Shown here piece by piece: positions 7,447 to 16,433 of a stretch of DNA of 64,000 nt. The position numbers and the translations under genes were made by a program. Every line of letters starts with the position of its first letter. Position 1 is the first letter of the stretch. Below the pieces are notes generated by a model. It saw only the letters and a list, made by a program, of their open reading frames with translations. It did not search any database and was not told where the DNA came from. The DNA is taken from the NCBI RefSeq assembly GCF_017979475.1, contig NZ_JAERIT010000004.1, positions 1-64,000 of the forward strand, read 5' to 3'. The DNA is from Helicobacter pullorum NCTC 12824. Its GTDB lineage: Bacteria > Campylobacterota > Campylobacteria > Campylobacterales > Helicobacteraceae.

Positions 7447-7794
7447 ATGGAAAAAATTTATAAGGTAGAGATTATTACGCGTTCTGAAAAGCTGAATATT
7501 TTAAAAGATTCGCTTTCACAAAAAGGAATCAAGGGAATGACAGTTAGCAATGTAATGGGAGCAGGGAATCAAAAAGGCAAAACTGAAGTGTATCGGGGGA
7601 ATGAAATGACGATTGATTTGCTGCCAAAAGTAAGAGTGGAGATTTTGAGCAAAGAAAGTATGGTAAATGAGATTGTAGAAGTGGCTAAAAAGTGCCTTAA
7701 TACCGGAAATGTTGGAGATGGAAAGATTATTATTTTGCCTGTGTCTAATGTGATTAGGATTCGCACTAATGAAGAGGGGACAGAGGCTATTTAA
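7447..7794 (+). CDS. glnK: PII-family nitrogen regulatory protein (GlnK-type), no uridylylation tyrosine
   Basis: Small trimeric signalling protein that reads ATP/ADP and 2-oxoglutarate and, in this gene pair, gates AmtB. At 115 residues it has the family layout: T-loop GNQKGKTEVYRGNEMTIDLLPKV (two stretches around 41-62), TGNVGDGKI as the ADP/ATP site and IRIRT near the end. Gln42 and Lys61, equivalents of the ligand residues Gln39 and Lys58, are present. The residue aligned with uridylylated Tyr51 of E. coli is Met54, so GlnD-type modification is not expected. amtB follows 26 bp downstream, which favours GlnK over GlnB. Confidence 0.93.
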   Translation: MEKIYKVEIITRSEKLNILKDSLSQKGIKGMTVSNVMGAGNQKGKTEVYRGNEMTIDLLPKVRVEILSKESMVNEIVEVAKKCLNTGNVGDGKIIILPVSNVIRIRTNEEGTEAI

Positions 7795-7820
7795 AGCATT
7801 AAAATGTATAGGGAGAGAAG

Positions 7821-9098
7821 ATGAAAAAAGTTTTGTTATTTTTGTTTTTTTGTGTTTTTGGATTTGGTGCTGAAAATGAAGTATCCGCAGTAGATACTTT
7901 GTTTTTGATTGCTTGTAGTGGATTGGTTTTGTTGATGACACCTGCTTTGGGTATGTTTTATTCTGGAATGGTCAATAGAAACAATGTGCTAAGCACGACA
8001 ATTAATAGCATTATGCTTTATGCACTTGTAGCGATTCAATGGGTGATTGTGGGCTATACTTTGGCTTTTGGTGATGATATTGGATTGGTCATTGGAAATT
8101 TGAATCATATATTTTTGGTAGGTATTGAGGGAGAAAGTATTGGAATGATTAGTGAGAATCTTTTTGTATTTTTTCAAATGCTTTTTGCAGTGATTGGAGC
8201 AGCGATTATTACGGGTTCTTTTGCGGAGAGAATGCGTTTTGGGGTGTTGTTGATTTTTATTTTGTGTTGGAGTACTTTTGTGTATGATATTTTGGCACAT
8301 TGGGTATGGGGTGGAGGCTGGCTTATGAAAATAGGCTCTTTGGATTTTGCAGGCGGTGGAGTTGTGCATATTGCAGCAGGAGTGGCTGGGCTTGTAGGGT
8401 GCATAATGCTTGGAAAAAGAAAGTATGCAAAAGGGATTGTGCCACATAATTTGCCCCTTTCATTTATTGGTGCAGTTTTTCTTTGGATTGGTTGGCTTGG
8501 ATTTAACACAGGTAGTGCTTTGAGTGTTAATTCTGTTGCGGTTAATGCGTTTTTGACAACTAACTTTGCTGTTGTTGGGGCAATGTTATCTTGGATGATG
8601 ATTGAATGGGTGAAATTTGGAAAACCAACATTGCTTGGTAGCATTACAGGGATTGTTGCTGGGCTTGTTTCTATCACGCCATCAGCGGGCTTTGTTACTC
8701 CATTTGTGGCGGTGTTGATTGGGTTTTTGGCTTCCCCTATTTGCTTTTTTGCGATTAGTTATTTGAAGTCTAAATTTGGCTATGATGATACTTTGGATGC
8801 TTTTGGATTGCATGGAGTAGGCGGAATTTGGGGAGGAATTGCCACAGGGCTTTTTGCTACAAGTTCAGTTAATGGCATTGTAAGCAAAGAAGCAGCAAGT
8901 GAAGGATTGTTTTATAGTGGAGACTTTGCTTTGCTTGGAGTGCAGATAGTGGCAATTTTGGCTTGTTTTGTTTTATCGGCTATAACAAGTTTTGTGATTT
9001 TGAAAGTTATTTCATTTTTTAGTCCGCTTAGAGTGGAGGAAGTGCAAGAAGTTAATGGCTTGGATCAATCTTTGCATGGAGAAATTGCTTATAGATAA
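7821..9098 (+). CDS. amtB: Ammonium transporter
   Basis: Trimeric inner-membrane ammonium channel of the Amt/Rh family, 425 residues. An N-terminal signal sequence (first 17 residues, ending near GFGAEN) is followed by 11 predicted helices. The pore twin histidines are His183 (FAGGGVVHIAAG) and His331 (AFGLHGVGGIWGG). TTNFAVVGAMLSWMMIEW is also typical. A cytoplasmic C-terminal tail, which contacts GlnK in homologues, is present. GGGAGAG precedes the ATG; it forms an operon with glnK. It converges on cca with only 6 bp between stop codons. Confidence 0.95.
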   Translation: MKKVLLFLFFCVFGFGAENEVSAVDTLFLIACSGLVLLMTPALGMFYSGMVNRNNVLSTTINSIMLYALVAIQWVIVGYTLAFGDDIGLVIGNLNHIFLVGIEGESIGMISENLFVFFQMLFAVIGAAIITGSFAERMRFGVLLIFILCWSTFVYDILAHWVWGGGWLMKIGSLDFAGGGVVHIAAGVAGLVGCIMLGKRKYAKGIVPHNLPLSFIGAVFLWIGWLGFNTGSALSVNSVAVNAFLTTNFAVVGAMLSWMMIEWVKFGKPTLLGSITGIVAGLVSITPSAGFVTPFVAVLIGFLASPICFFAISYLKSKFGYDDTLDAFGLHGVGGIWGGIATGLFATSSVNGIVSKEAASEGLFYSGDFALLGVQIVAILACFVLSAITSFVILKVISFFSPLRVEEVQEVNGLDQSLHGEIAYR

Positions 9099-9104
9099 TA
9101 AAAG

Positions 9105-10325
9105 TTATAGGCAATTTTCTTTTTGGAGAATGCTTTTGATAAGCTTTATTTTGGAGTTCAAAACATAGTTTTTGATGGTATTTCCTGATGGCTTATTAGC
9201 TTGGGAGATTATCCACTCTTGTGGTGAGTAATCTTGGAGTGCATAAAAGATTTTGAATATGAGTTTAAGAGGGAGAGAGGGGATTTGATAATCGCTGATT
9301 CTTCCTTTTTGGTCGGCATAAAAAAGCTTAATTTGTGCTTTTAGGAGCATTTTATCTTTATTAAAACTTTCAAAGAAATGAAGAATCTTGTTTGGACGCA
9401 TTTGGGACAAATGGGAAATTTTAATGTGATTGGCGATTAATATTAGCATTTGTTTTTTGATGTTTTTTGGAATTTGCATATCGATTAAGGATTCTACGAT
9501 TTTTGGGTTATCATGCCCATTGGAGTTACCAAAATGACGATAAGTATAGGGTTTTGCAATATCATGATAGAGGGCTGCGAGTTTGAGAAGTGTTGAATTT
9601 GAACAAAGCAATTTTAAAACCTCCATTGTATGGACAAAAACTGAGGATTCAAGATGATAGAGGCTACCTTCTTTGAGTGTTGTAAGTGCATAAATAGAAG
9701 GAAAAATTTCCTCTAAAACACCGAGTTCAAAAAGGGTTTCAAAAAACAAATGAGAGTTTTTGTAAGAAAGGGCGGTTATGGTTTCTTGGTAGATTCGATT
9801 GGGTTCTAAAAATTTCAATTCTTTTTTCATGGTGTAGATGAGGGCTTTTGTGCTTGGGTGGATTTTCCATTTAATGCCTAATTTGGCTCTAAACCTTGCA
9901 ATTCTTAAAACTCTCAAAGGGTCTTCGCAGAAAGCTTGTGAGGTATGGCGTAGGATTTTGTTTTGTAAATCTTTTTTGCCATTAAAGGGATCAATGATAT
10001 GATGGGTTTGTAAATCTAATGCCATAGAATTAATGGTTAAATCACGCCTTTTTAGATCTTGTGTGAGGGTGATATTTTTGGTTTGATAACTAAAGCCATT
10101 ATAGCCATTTGTGGTTTTGGTTTCTGTCCTTGCAAGGGCGATTTGAGTGTGAGAATCTATTAAAAAAACAGGAAATATTTTTCCAACTTTTGGATAATTG
10201 ATGAAATCGTCTTCATCAGAGCCTACTGCAACATAATCTTTATCTTTTGTGGGGAAACCTAGTAGATAATCTCTTATTGCCCCACCTACTAAATAAATTT
10301 TTTTAATAGAGTCCGTATTTGCCAT
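9105..10325 (-). CDS. cca: CCA tRNA nucleotidyltransferase / poly(A) polymerase family
   Basis: Class II nucleotidyltransferase that adds or repairs the 3' CCA of tRNA. Seen: KKIYLVGGAIRDYLLG and DKDYVAVG (catalytic aspartates), RRDLTINSMALD, GKKDLQNKILRHT with EDPLRVLRIARFRAK, and a C-terminal HD domain motif LYHDIAKPY. The frame is open to 10376, but ATG 10325 (MANTDSIKKIYLVGG) matches the family N-terminus, giving 406 residues and a 23-bp overlap with hpf. The HD domain suggests phosphatase/phosphodiesterase activity as in proteobacterial CCA enzymes. No separate pcnB is visible, so the poly(A) polymerase alternative cannot be excluded. Confidence 0.85.
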   Translation of the reverse strand: MANTDSIKKIYLVGGAIRDYLLGFPTKDKDYVAVGSDEDDFINYPKVGKIFPVFLIDSHTQIALARTETKTTNGYNGFSYQTKNITLTQDLKRRDLTINSMALDLQTHHIIDPFNGKKDLQNKILRHTSQAFCEDPLRVLRIARFRAKLGIKWKIHPSTKALIYTMKKELKFLEPNRIYQETITALSYKNSHLFFETLFELGVLEEIFPSIYALTTLKEGSLYHLESSVFVHTMEVLKLLCSNSTLLKLAALYHDIAKPYTYRHFGNSNGHDNPKIVESLIDMQIPKNIKKQMLILIANHIKISHLSQMRPNKILHFFESFNKDKMLLKAQIKLFYADQKGRISDYQIPSLPLKLIFKIFYALQDYSPQEWIISQANKPSGNTIKNYVLNSKIKLIKSILQKENCL

Positions 10326-10851
10326 CAATTCTTTTGTAAATAACACGCATTTTGGAATCTTTATCATTAAAAACAAAGAATTGCTGGGAGCTGCTTTTTA
10401 ACCTTTCTAGTGCGTCTTCTATATCTAGTGGTTTATGCAAGTCTAAATCCATTGGGACAATTTCATCTTCTTGATTAGAAGCAGTTGCTTCATTGCGTAA
10501 AATCTCTGCTGCCATAATTTCTTCACTTGGTATGGCTTGTTTGTAGTTTATTTTATCATGGTATCGACGCAAAATCTTGTGCATACGAGAAAAAGCCAAA
10601 TCAGCTGCTGCATATAAATCTTTGTCTTTTTGGCTAATAACTACGGTGTTTGCTTTTGCAATGGAGATAGTAATATCAATCATATAAGAGCGTTTTTTCT
10701 TTTCTTTGCCCTTTTTTTCTTGGTATGAGATAACCACTCGTGTGCTTAAAATGTCTAAGTTGTATTTTTCTAAACTTTGACTAAGGCGTAAAATGTAATC
10801 TTTGATAGAATCTGTTAATTCAAGATGGCGTGAAGTGATTGTAACATTCAT
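10303..10851 (-). CDS. hpf: Ribosome hibernation promoting factor, long form
   Basis: Binds the 30S decoding region and dimerises 70S ribosomes in stationary phase. Residues 1 to about 100 match the HPF/RaiA fold (MNVTITSRHLELTDSIKDYI, then DLYAAADLAFSRM); an acidic linker with EDEIVPMDLD follows; residues 130-182 form the C-terminal dimerisation domain (EDALERLKSSSQQFFVFNDK, MRVIYKRIDGKYGLY). The 182-residue length marks the long form. It overlaps cca by 23 bp and lies 38 bp downstream of aroE. AGGAGAGACA precedes the ATG. Confidence 0.93.
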   Translation of the reverse strand: MNVTITSRHLELTDSIKDYILRLSQSLEKYNLDILSTRVVISYQEKKGKEKKKRSYMIDITISIAKANTVVISQKDKDLYAAADLAFSRMHKILRRYHDKINYKQAIPSEEIMAAEILRNEATASNQEDEIVPMDLDLHKPLDIEDALERLKSSSQQFFVFNDKDSKMRVIYKRIDGKYGLY

Positions 10852-10889
10852 TGTCTCTCCTTTTCTTTTATTGTAGCATAAATAAGTTT

Positions 10890-11678
10890 TTAAAGAGCAT
10901 TTTGCATGCTTTTAATGAGGAGATTTTTATCAAAAGAAATATCCAGCGATTCCATAAAAATTTCAAAAGCAAGGATTGCTTGGTTGATAAGCATATTTTT
11001 GCCATCTTGGAATGGAATGTGTAGATTCTTAGCAAGTTGCAAAAAAGGCGTTTGGATACCATAAACTAAATCAAATGCAAGTTGAGAGCTTTCTAAAATG
11101 GAAGTAAGTTTTGTTTTATCTAATGGTAGAGAGTCATTAGTTAGCCCAGAAGGAGTTGTGTTGATAATGATGTCATAGGATTCTTTTTGGGTGAAATTTT
11201 CATAAGTTGAAGTGTGAAAACCAAGCTCGATAAAGGTATCAAGTCTAGCTTGTGAGCGGTTTAGAATGGTAGTGTGGATTCCTTTTTCTTGCAAAATACA
11301 AGCAACCGCTTTTGCAGAACCGCCAGCACCCAAAATCAAAGCATTTTTTAAAGGGTATTTTTCTATACATTGATAAAATCCGAGTGCATCGGTGTTGTAG
11401 CCAAAAATTTGATTATCTTTAAAAAGGATAGTATTTACTGCTTTGATTTGTTGTGCTATTCCAAAAACCTTTGTGCAGTGCAAGAAAGCTGTCTCTTTGA
11501 AAGGAATTGTGATATTTGCCCCTTTTAGATGAAGGGCTTTGAGGCAAAGAAAATCTTTTGAATCTTCTAAGCAGTAACGCCCATAAAAACCATTGATTTT
11601 TAGTGCTTTAAAAGCAGTGTTGTGCAAAATAGGTGAGAGGGAATGGGAGATTGGATTACCTATGACTGCAAATTGCAT
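10890..11678 (-). CDS. aroE: Shikimate dehydrogenase
   Basis: NADPH-dependent reduction of 3-dehydroshikimate in the chorismate pathway. Motifs: FAVIGNPISHSLSPILHN (substrate binding, residues 3-20), GANITIPFKE with the catalytic Lys, and the nucleotide-binding GAGGSAKAV. The frame opens with TTG at 11684, but ATG 11678 starts the expected MQFAVIGNP and lies 2 bp after the stop of the SH3 gene, giving 262 residues. AAAGAG serves as a ribosome binding site inside the upstream gene. Confidence 0.94.
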   Translation of the reverse strand: MQFAVIGNPISHSLSPILHNTAFKALKINGFYGRYCLEDSKDFLCLKALHLKGANITIPFKETAFLHCTKVFGIAQQIKAVNTILFKDNQIFGYNTDALGFYQCIEKYPLKNALILGAGGSAKAVACILQEKGIHTTILNRSQARLDTFIELGFHTSTYENFTQKESYDIIINTTPSGLTNDSLPLDKTKLTSILESSQLAFDLVYGIQTPFLQLAKNLHIPFQDGKNMLINQAILAFEIFMESLDISFDKNLLIKSMQNAL

Positions 11679-11680
11679 TA

Positions 11681-12397
11681 TCAAATCTCTTTGAGGAATC
11701 TACGCATAACCCAACCATTTTTTTGAGAGGAGGGATTAATATCTTGGAATCTCACCCAATCGCCCTTTGTCTCTAAAATTTCTATGCTATCATCGGGAGT
11801 TAAAGTGCCTAAAACATTGCTGGTTGTATTTGGTTCTTGACGAATATTGAGGCGAGGGACTTTGGAAGTGTAGTATTGAGGTATATGAATATCTAGTGTA
11901 ATCTCTTCCATATCGTGAATTATCGGTGTTTTGGGGAGGATTTTTGTATAATTTTTTAGGACCCAACCCAAAGTATTATTGTTTTGAGCAGCACCAATTA
12001 AGAGCCATTCCCCATTGTCTTCTAAGATTACAGCTTGCATATTAGAGGTTAATTTGCCTATTATAGGTGAGGTTGTATTTGGTTCTTGACGAATATTGAG
12101 GGCTCTCACTTTTGTTGTAATATAAGTTTTTGTATTTTGTGTAGGCGTTTCTTGTTTGGTGGGAATAGGTTTTTGGGGAATAGGGTTTTCATTTTTTTGT
12201 GTTTGAGTATTTTGCTGTGGTTGCAATGGTGCAACAAATTCATTTTGCATAGATTCTGCTTCTGTGATAGGTTGGGTAGAAACAATTTCTTGCTTTCTTA
12301 ATATTTCAAATACAGAATAATAAATGATAAATACCAACAAAAGCACAAAGATAGGAATGGGGTAAATTTTGAAAAAGCGTTTTATGCTATCTAGCAT
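11681..12397 (-). CDS. Membrane-anchored protein with two bacterial SH3 (SH3b) domains
   Basis: 238 residues: a single transmembrane helix near 13-31 (IYPIPIFVLLLVFIIYYSVF), a Gln/Pro/Thr-rich linker to about 90, then two SH3b repeats. Each repeat starts with LNIRQEPNTTS (about 100-110 and 178-188) and ends with GW (GWVLKNY, GWVMRRF). The two repeats are close copies, showing internal duplication. SH3b domains usually bind peptidoglycan or peptides, so a periplasmic cell-wall role is inferred. It is the first gene of the SH3-aroE-hpf-cca unit; a TATAAT lies 39 bp upstream and AAAAGG 11 nt before the ATG. Confidence 0.8.
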   Translation of the reverse strand: MLDSIKRFFKIYPIPIFVLLLVFIIYYSVFEILRKQEIVSTQPITEAESMQNEFVAPLQPQQNTQTQKNENPIPQKPIPTKQETPTQNTKTYITTKVRALNIRQEPNTTSPIIGKLTSNMQAVILEDNGEWLLIGAAQNNNTLGWVLKNYTKILPKTPIIHDMEEITLDIHIPQYYTSKVPRLNIRQEPNTTSNVLGTLTPDDSIEILETKGDWVRFQDINPSSQKNGWVMRRFLKEI

Positions 12398-12435
12398 ATA
12401 ATCAAATCCTTTTGATAATTTATAAATAATGTTTA

Positions 12436-12441
12436 ATTATA
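12436..12441 (-). promoter_or_regulatory. Putative -10 box of the SH3-aroE-hpf-cca unit
   Basis: Minus strand GGTATAATTAAAC holds a perfect TATAAT, 39 bp before the ATG at 12397. No intervening gene. Confidence 0.5.
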
Positions 12442-12455
12442 CCAAAAAAATAGCA

Positions 12456-13448
12456 TTAAACAAAAATTACTTTGTTATTCCCTTCTTTTAATTCCCCAAA
12501 AATATAACCACCTGATTCTTTTGCTACTAAATCTGCATTTTCTTGAGAGCAAACAAGCACCATTCCTACACCCATATTGAAAGTTCTGTATTTATCGGAT
12601 TCTTCGGTGTATTTGGAAAGTAGATTAAAAATAGGTGGAGTTTGAATCTTGCGTTCTTCTATTATTGCATCAATGTTGTTTGGCAAACATCTAGGGAGGT
12701 TTTCAATAAGCCCACCACCTGTAATATGAGCTAAGGCATTGATTTTGTCTTGAAGTTTTTTGAAGGTTTGAACATAGATTTTTGTAGGTGTTAAAAGTGT
12801 TTCAATGAGTGGTTTTCCTTCAAAAATACTTTCTAAGTCGATATTATTTTGGGTAAGAATCTTGCGGACTAAAGAATAGCCATTAGAGTGGATTCCGCTA
12901 CTTGGAAGTGCAATGAGGACATCTCCAACTTTAGCTTGACTTCCTCTTTGGATGATTTCTTTTTCTCCAATTCCAACTGCAAATCCCGCAAGGTCAAAAT
13001 CTTCTTTTTCATACATTCCCGGCATTTCTGCAGTTTCTCCGCCAATGAGAGCACATTGTGCTTCTAGGCAACCTTGAGTGATTCCTTTGATAACTTCTAA
13101 AGCTTTTGTTTTATCTAGCTTGCCTGTGGCATAATAATCTAAGAAAAATAATGGAGTAGCGAAGTTGCAAATAAGGTCATTGACACACATAGCAACTAAA
13201 TCAATCCCTACACCATTTAAGATTCCATAATCAATAGCTAAGCGAAGTTTTGTCCCTACACCATCAGTAGCAGCTAAAATCACTGGTTCTTTATATCCAC
13301 TAGGAAGTGCATAAGCACCACTAAAGGAGCCAATCCCACCTAATACATTAGCATTAAAAGTGGATTTAACAAGTCCTTTGAGGTTTTCAACTAGTGCATT
13401 TCCCTCTGCAATATCTACGCCCGAATCTTTGTAATTAAGCTTTTGCAT
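12456..13448 (-). CDS. purM: Phosphoribosylformylglycinamidine cyclo-ligase
   Basis: Fifth step of purine synthesis: ATP-dependent closure of FGAM to AIR. At 330 residues the length is normal. Motifs: NYKDSGVDIAEGNALV at the start, AATDGVGTKLRLA (substrate/ATP), GIDLVAMCVNDL, GGETAEMPGMY and the C-terminal HITGGGLIENLPRCLP. SelD and PurM share the same ATP-binding fold, but purM has no Sec/Cys motif. Monocistronic by context: the upstream gene is divergent; a TATGAT at 13478-13483 on the minus strand may be its -10 box. Confidence 0.96.
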   Translation of the reverse strand: MQKLNYKDSGVDIAEGNALVENLKGLVKSTFNANVLGGIGSFSGAYALPSGYKEPVILAATDGVGTKLRLAIDYGILNGVGIDLVAMCVNDLICNFATPLFFLDYYATGKLDKTKALEVIKGITQGCLEAQCALIGGETAEMPGMYEKEDFDLAGFAVGIGEKEIIQRGSQAKVGDVLIALPSSGIHSNGYSLVRKILTQNNIDLESIFEGKPLIETLLTPTKIYVQTFKKLQDKINALAHITGGGLIENLPRCLPNNIDAIIEERKIQTPPIFNLLSKYTEESDKYRTFNMGVGMVLVCSQENADLVAKESGGYIFGELKEGNNKVIFV

Positions 13449-13663
13449 AAAAACTTCCCAAGTTAAAATAATTTGAAATCATACAAAAATATAACTTAAA
13501 GCTTTAAATAAAATAATGATGTGTTATTGAAAAATCTTGCAATAATACAGTGGAGATTTTGCTAATGATTCTGTGATTATAGATTTGTTTTGCGGTATTT
13601 CAAAGTTGTTGTGTTTGCAATGAGAAAAGTGGCTTGATTTAATATTTTTAAGTAACGATTTAC

Positions 13664-13669
13664 TATAAT
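13664..13669 (+). promoter_or_regulatory. -10 box of the phase-variable gene
   Basis: TATAAT in ACTATAATTTCC. Transcription would start near 13676. That leaves only about 7 nt before the ATG at 13683, too few for a ribosome binding site, but places AAAAGG (13692-13697) 7 nt before the ATG at 13705. The promoter therefore supports the second start. Confidence 0.55.
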
Positions 13670-13704
13670 TTCCAAATTTGAAATGAAACTTAAAAGGCAA
13701 GTAA

Positions 13705-15128
13705 ATGATAGACAAATTAGCGGGGGGGGGGGGCAAAATAGCCCATTAGATATTACAAGCATTGTAGAAGTAACCATTCCCAATAAAACTACTATTTTTA
13801 TGGTTTGCGATGAGAAATATGATTTTGCTTTGGCAAATATGATTATTGGGCTTAAACGATACAATGAGGATTTAATCGATAAAATCTATGTAATGTATGA
13901 TGGGATTGATGAGGAAACTAGAGGAAAAATACAAAGTATTTGGCAAGATAAAATCATCTTTGAAAGATATAGCAATGAGGATTTTTTGAGGGATATTCAA
14001 GATAATGAAGTAGTTAAGAATGCTGTTTTTACCAAAAGATATTCCAAACTTATCTATTGTAAATACCATATTTTTGATATTTTAAGGAGAGCCAGAACCA
14101 ATAGTGCTGTTTTCCTTGATGTTGATATGCTTTGTTTGGATTCTTTGCAAGAGCTAATTAAGCAAGATGATGTGGATTATTTGGGGGCTTATTTGTTTGA
14201 GAGAGCTTTCACTAAGGAGTATTTGGAAAAATATAGAGGCAAAAAGGTTGATGGAGTGCAAGGGCATAATGCAGGCGTTTATTGTGTTTTTAAAAGAATC
14301 TTTGACAAAGCCCCAGCAAATCTCACTCAAGAATGTTTTGAAATGTTGATTGACTTTTGTGCAAAAGGAGGGAAATTATCAATTGATGAGGCAGTCATTG
14401 GAATGATAGCCACATTTTATGATTTTTCTTTTAGGGACGCTAGGGATTTGGGCTATAATGTTATCCCTTGGCATGATACATGTGATGCAATACCGCTTAA
14501 ACTTGTCCATACATGCGAAAATACGAAATTTTGGAGTAATCCTGCTAGTTTGCATGTTTTTGGTGAATGGGAGTTGAATCACAAAATTTGGATTAAGAAA
14601 TATGGTGGAAAAGATACGATAAATCTGCAAAATATTTCCTTTCAGAAATTGAAAAATAAAGGTCAAGTGTGGCATTTTCTCAATACTTTTGAAGTAAAAC
14701 AGCAAATTGCAAACGCATTGGTTTTGCTTTTTTATAATTTAAATTTAAGATTTAGAATCGAATACAAAGAGACAATGTTTATAATCTTATGCGATCACAT
14801 AAACTTTGGAGTAATATTTCCCCAAATATTTAGTAGATTGATTTTTGAAATAAGCCCCACAAAACCCATGCAAATATCCTATAAGCTTCAGAATTTATTA
14901 GAGCAATATGGATTTTTCATTACGAATAATATCTTGCAAAAAACTTATGAACAAAATCAGTACAATGCCTTCCTTAGTGAAATAGCAAGCGTTTTAAATG
15001 CTTTTTGCAATGAAAAAATTCTTATTAATCCTTATAGTGCTCAACAAGTTTTAGAGGCTAAGAGTCATGGGAATTGTGTGCAAAATGATTTGCCAAAACG
15101 GATTAAGGATTTAGAGTTTAAGTTATAA
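13705..15128 (+). CDS. Phase-variable glycosyltransferase-like protein (G12 tract near start; apparently OFF)
   Basis: Residues about 30-300 look like a GT-A-type glycosyltransferase (GT8-like): IFMVCDEKYDFALANMI, a DXD motif in SAVFLDVDMLCLDSL, GHNAGVYCVFKR and LHVFGEWELNHKIW with HVFGEW near the acceptor site. The C-terminal 170 residues have no family I recognise. Twelve G at 13722-13733 lie in the first codons. The frame open from ATG 13683 passes through the tract, but that ATG has no Shine-Dalgarno sequence. ATG 13705, with AAAAGG 7 nt upstream, reads MIDKLAGGGGKIAH and stops at 13747; with G13 or G10 it reads MIDKLAGGGGQNSPLD and stays open to 15128. Likely target: surface glycans. Substrate unknown. 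Confidence 0.75.
13722..13733 (+). repeat. Homopolymeric G12 tract (phase-variation switch)
   Basis: Twelve consecutive G, the only such tract in the window. In Helicobacter and Campylobacter, G runs of 8 or more inside the 5' part of surface-structure genes slip during replication and switch expression. Tract length may vary between cells and reads. Confidence 0.85.
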
Positions 15129-15189
15129 GGTGGCAGGTTTTGTGATGGGTTTATTTTTGATTTGCATGGATATTTTGGCAAGGTTAGGG

Positions 15190-15195
15190 TATAAT
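15190..15195 (+). promoter_or_regulatory. Putative trpB -10 box
   Basis: GGGTATAATC holds TATAAT 33 bp before the trpB ATG; AAAGGA (15216-15221) is the ribosome binding site. So trpB has its own promoter and does not depend on the phase-variable gene. Confidence 0.55.
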
Positions 15196-15227
15196 CTAAT
15201 ATAAAATTTAGCCACAAAGGATATAGT

Positions 15228-16430
15228 ATGCAAAAACCCTATCTTAAGCAATTCCCAGATAGCAATGGATATTTTGGCAAGTTTGGCGGGAGCTTTGTCC
15301 CAGAGCCGATAGCAAAGGCTATGAAAGAGATTGAGCAAGCATATAATTTAATCGCACAAAATAGTGATTTTATCGCCGAGCTACGCAAGATTCGCAAGCA
15401 CTTCCAAGGTCGCCCCACGCCTATTTATTTCGCACACAATCTCACTAAAGAATACGGCGGAGCGGGAATCTACCTCAAACGCGAAGATTTAAACCACACG
15501 GGAGCACACAAGCTCAATCATTGTATGGGTGAGGCACTACTAGCAAAATTTATGGGCAAAAAGAAATTAATTGCCGAGACGGGTGCGGGACAGCATGGAG
15601 TGGCTTTGGCGACTGCAGCAGCTTATTTTGGATTGGAATGTGAGATTCATATGGGGGAAGTAGATATTGCCAAAGAGCGTCCAAATGTCGTGAGAATGAA
15701 GATTTTGGGTGCAAAAGTCGTGAGTGTGAGTGCGGGAGCAAAGACGCTTAAAGAAGCGGTAGATTCAGCATTTGAGGCGTATTTGAGTGACCCGGTTAAT
15801 AGTATTTACGCCATTGGTTCGGTGGTGGGACCTCACCCCTTTCCTAAGATGGTGCGGGATTTTCAGGCTGTTGTGGGCGTTGAATCTAAAGAGCAGTTTT
15901 TGGAGATGACAGGAGAGCTGCCCGATATTGTCGCCGCGTGTGTAGGCGGTGGAAGCAATGCGATGGGGATTTTTAGCGGATTTATCGATGATGCGGTGGA
16001 GCTTGTGGGAGTGGAGCCTTTGGGGCGTGGAAGTAGCTTAGGAGAGCATGCTGCAAGCCTTAGCTATGGGAGTGAAGGTGTAATGCATGGGTTTAATAGC
16101 ATTATGCTAAAAGATTCTAGTGGAGAGCCTGCAGCGGTACATAGCGTGGCAAGTGGGCTTGACTATCCGAGTGTAGGACCAGAACATGCGTATTTGCATA
16201 GTATCGGACGCACCAAAGTCGCAGCTATAAATGATAAAGAGGCGATTAATGCGTTTTTTGAACTTAGCAAAAAAGAGGGCATAATCCCAGCTATTGAATC
16301 TAGCCATGCCCTAGCTTATGCACTCAAAATTGCCCCAGAGCTAAAGGGCAAAAAAATCCTTGTCAATCTTAGCGGACGGGGTGATAAAGATATTGATTTT
16401 GTGGTAGAAAAATATGGATATGGGGAGTGA
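15228..16430 (+). CDS. trpB: Tryptophan synthase beta chain, solitary and high-GC
   Basis: PLP enzyme condensing indole with serine. At 400 residues it is a TrpB1-type chain: [12 protein letters not shown] at the start, HTGAHKLNH with PLP-binding Lys95, [11 protein letters not shown], the phosphate loop [10 protein letters not shown], and GRGDKD near the end. No trpA or other trp gene is adjacent. Its base composition stands out: 32 of 60 bases are G or C in 15361-15420 and 35 of 60 in 15901-15960, against 17 of 60 in the gene upstream (14641-14700) and 22 of 60 in pdxA (16441-16500). This suggests recent acquisition. It may salvage indole or serve a trp operon elsewhere. It converges on pdxA with 3 bp between stops. 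Confidence 0.95.
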   Translation: MQKPYLKQFPDSNGYFGKFGGSFVPEPIAKAMKEIEQAYNLIAQNSDFIAELRKIRKHFQGRPTPIYFAHNLTKEYGGAGIYLKREDLNHTGAHKLNHCMGEALLAKFMGKKKLIAETGAGQHGVALATAAAYFGLECEIHMGEVDIAKERPNVVRMKILGAKVVSVSAGAKTLKEAVDSAFEAYLSDPVNSIYAIGSVVGPHPFPKMVRDFQAVVGVESKEQFLEMTGELPDIVAACVGGGSNAMGIFSGFIDDAVELVGVEPLGRGSSLGEHAASLSYGSEGVMHGFNSIMLKDSSGEPAAVHSVASGLDYPSVGPEHAYLHSIGRTKVAAINDKEAINAFFELSKKEGIIPAIESSHALAYALKIAPELKGKKILVNLSGRGDKDIDFVVEKYGYGE

Positions 16431-16433
16431 TTA

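Noticed and set aside
10325-10376. Longer cca start with 17 additional residues
   Set aside because: It would extend the overlap with hpf to 74 bp and precedes the family N-terminus without a ribosome binding site.
13577-13864. Antisense frame of 95 codons across the G12 tract
   Set aside because: Shadow of the plus-strand gene; its proline run is the complement of the G tract and there is no supporting ribosome binding site.
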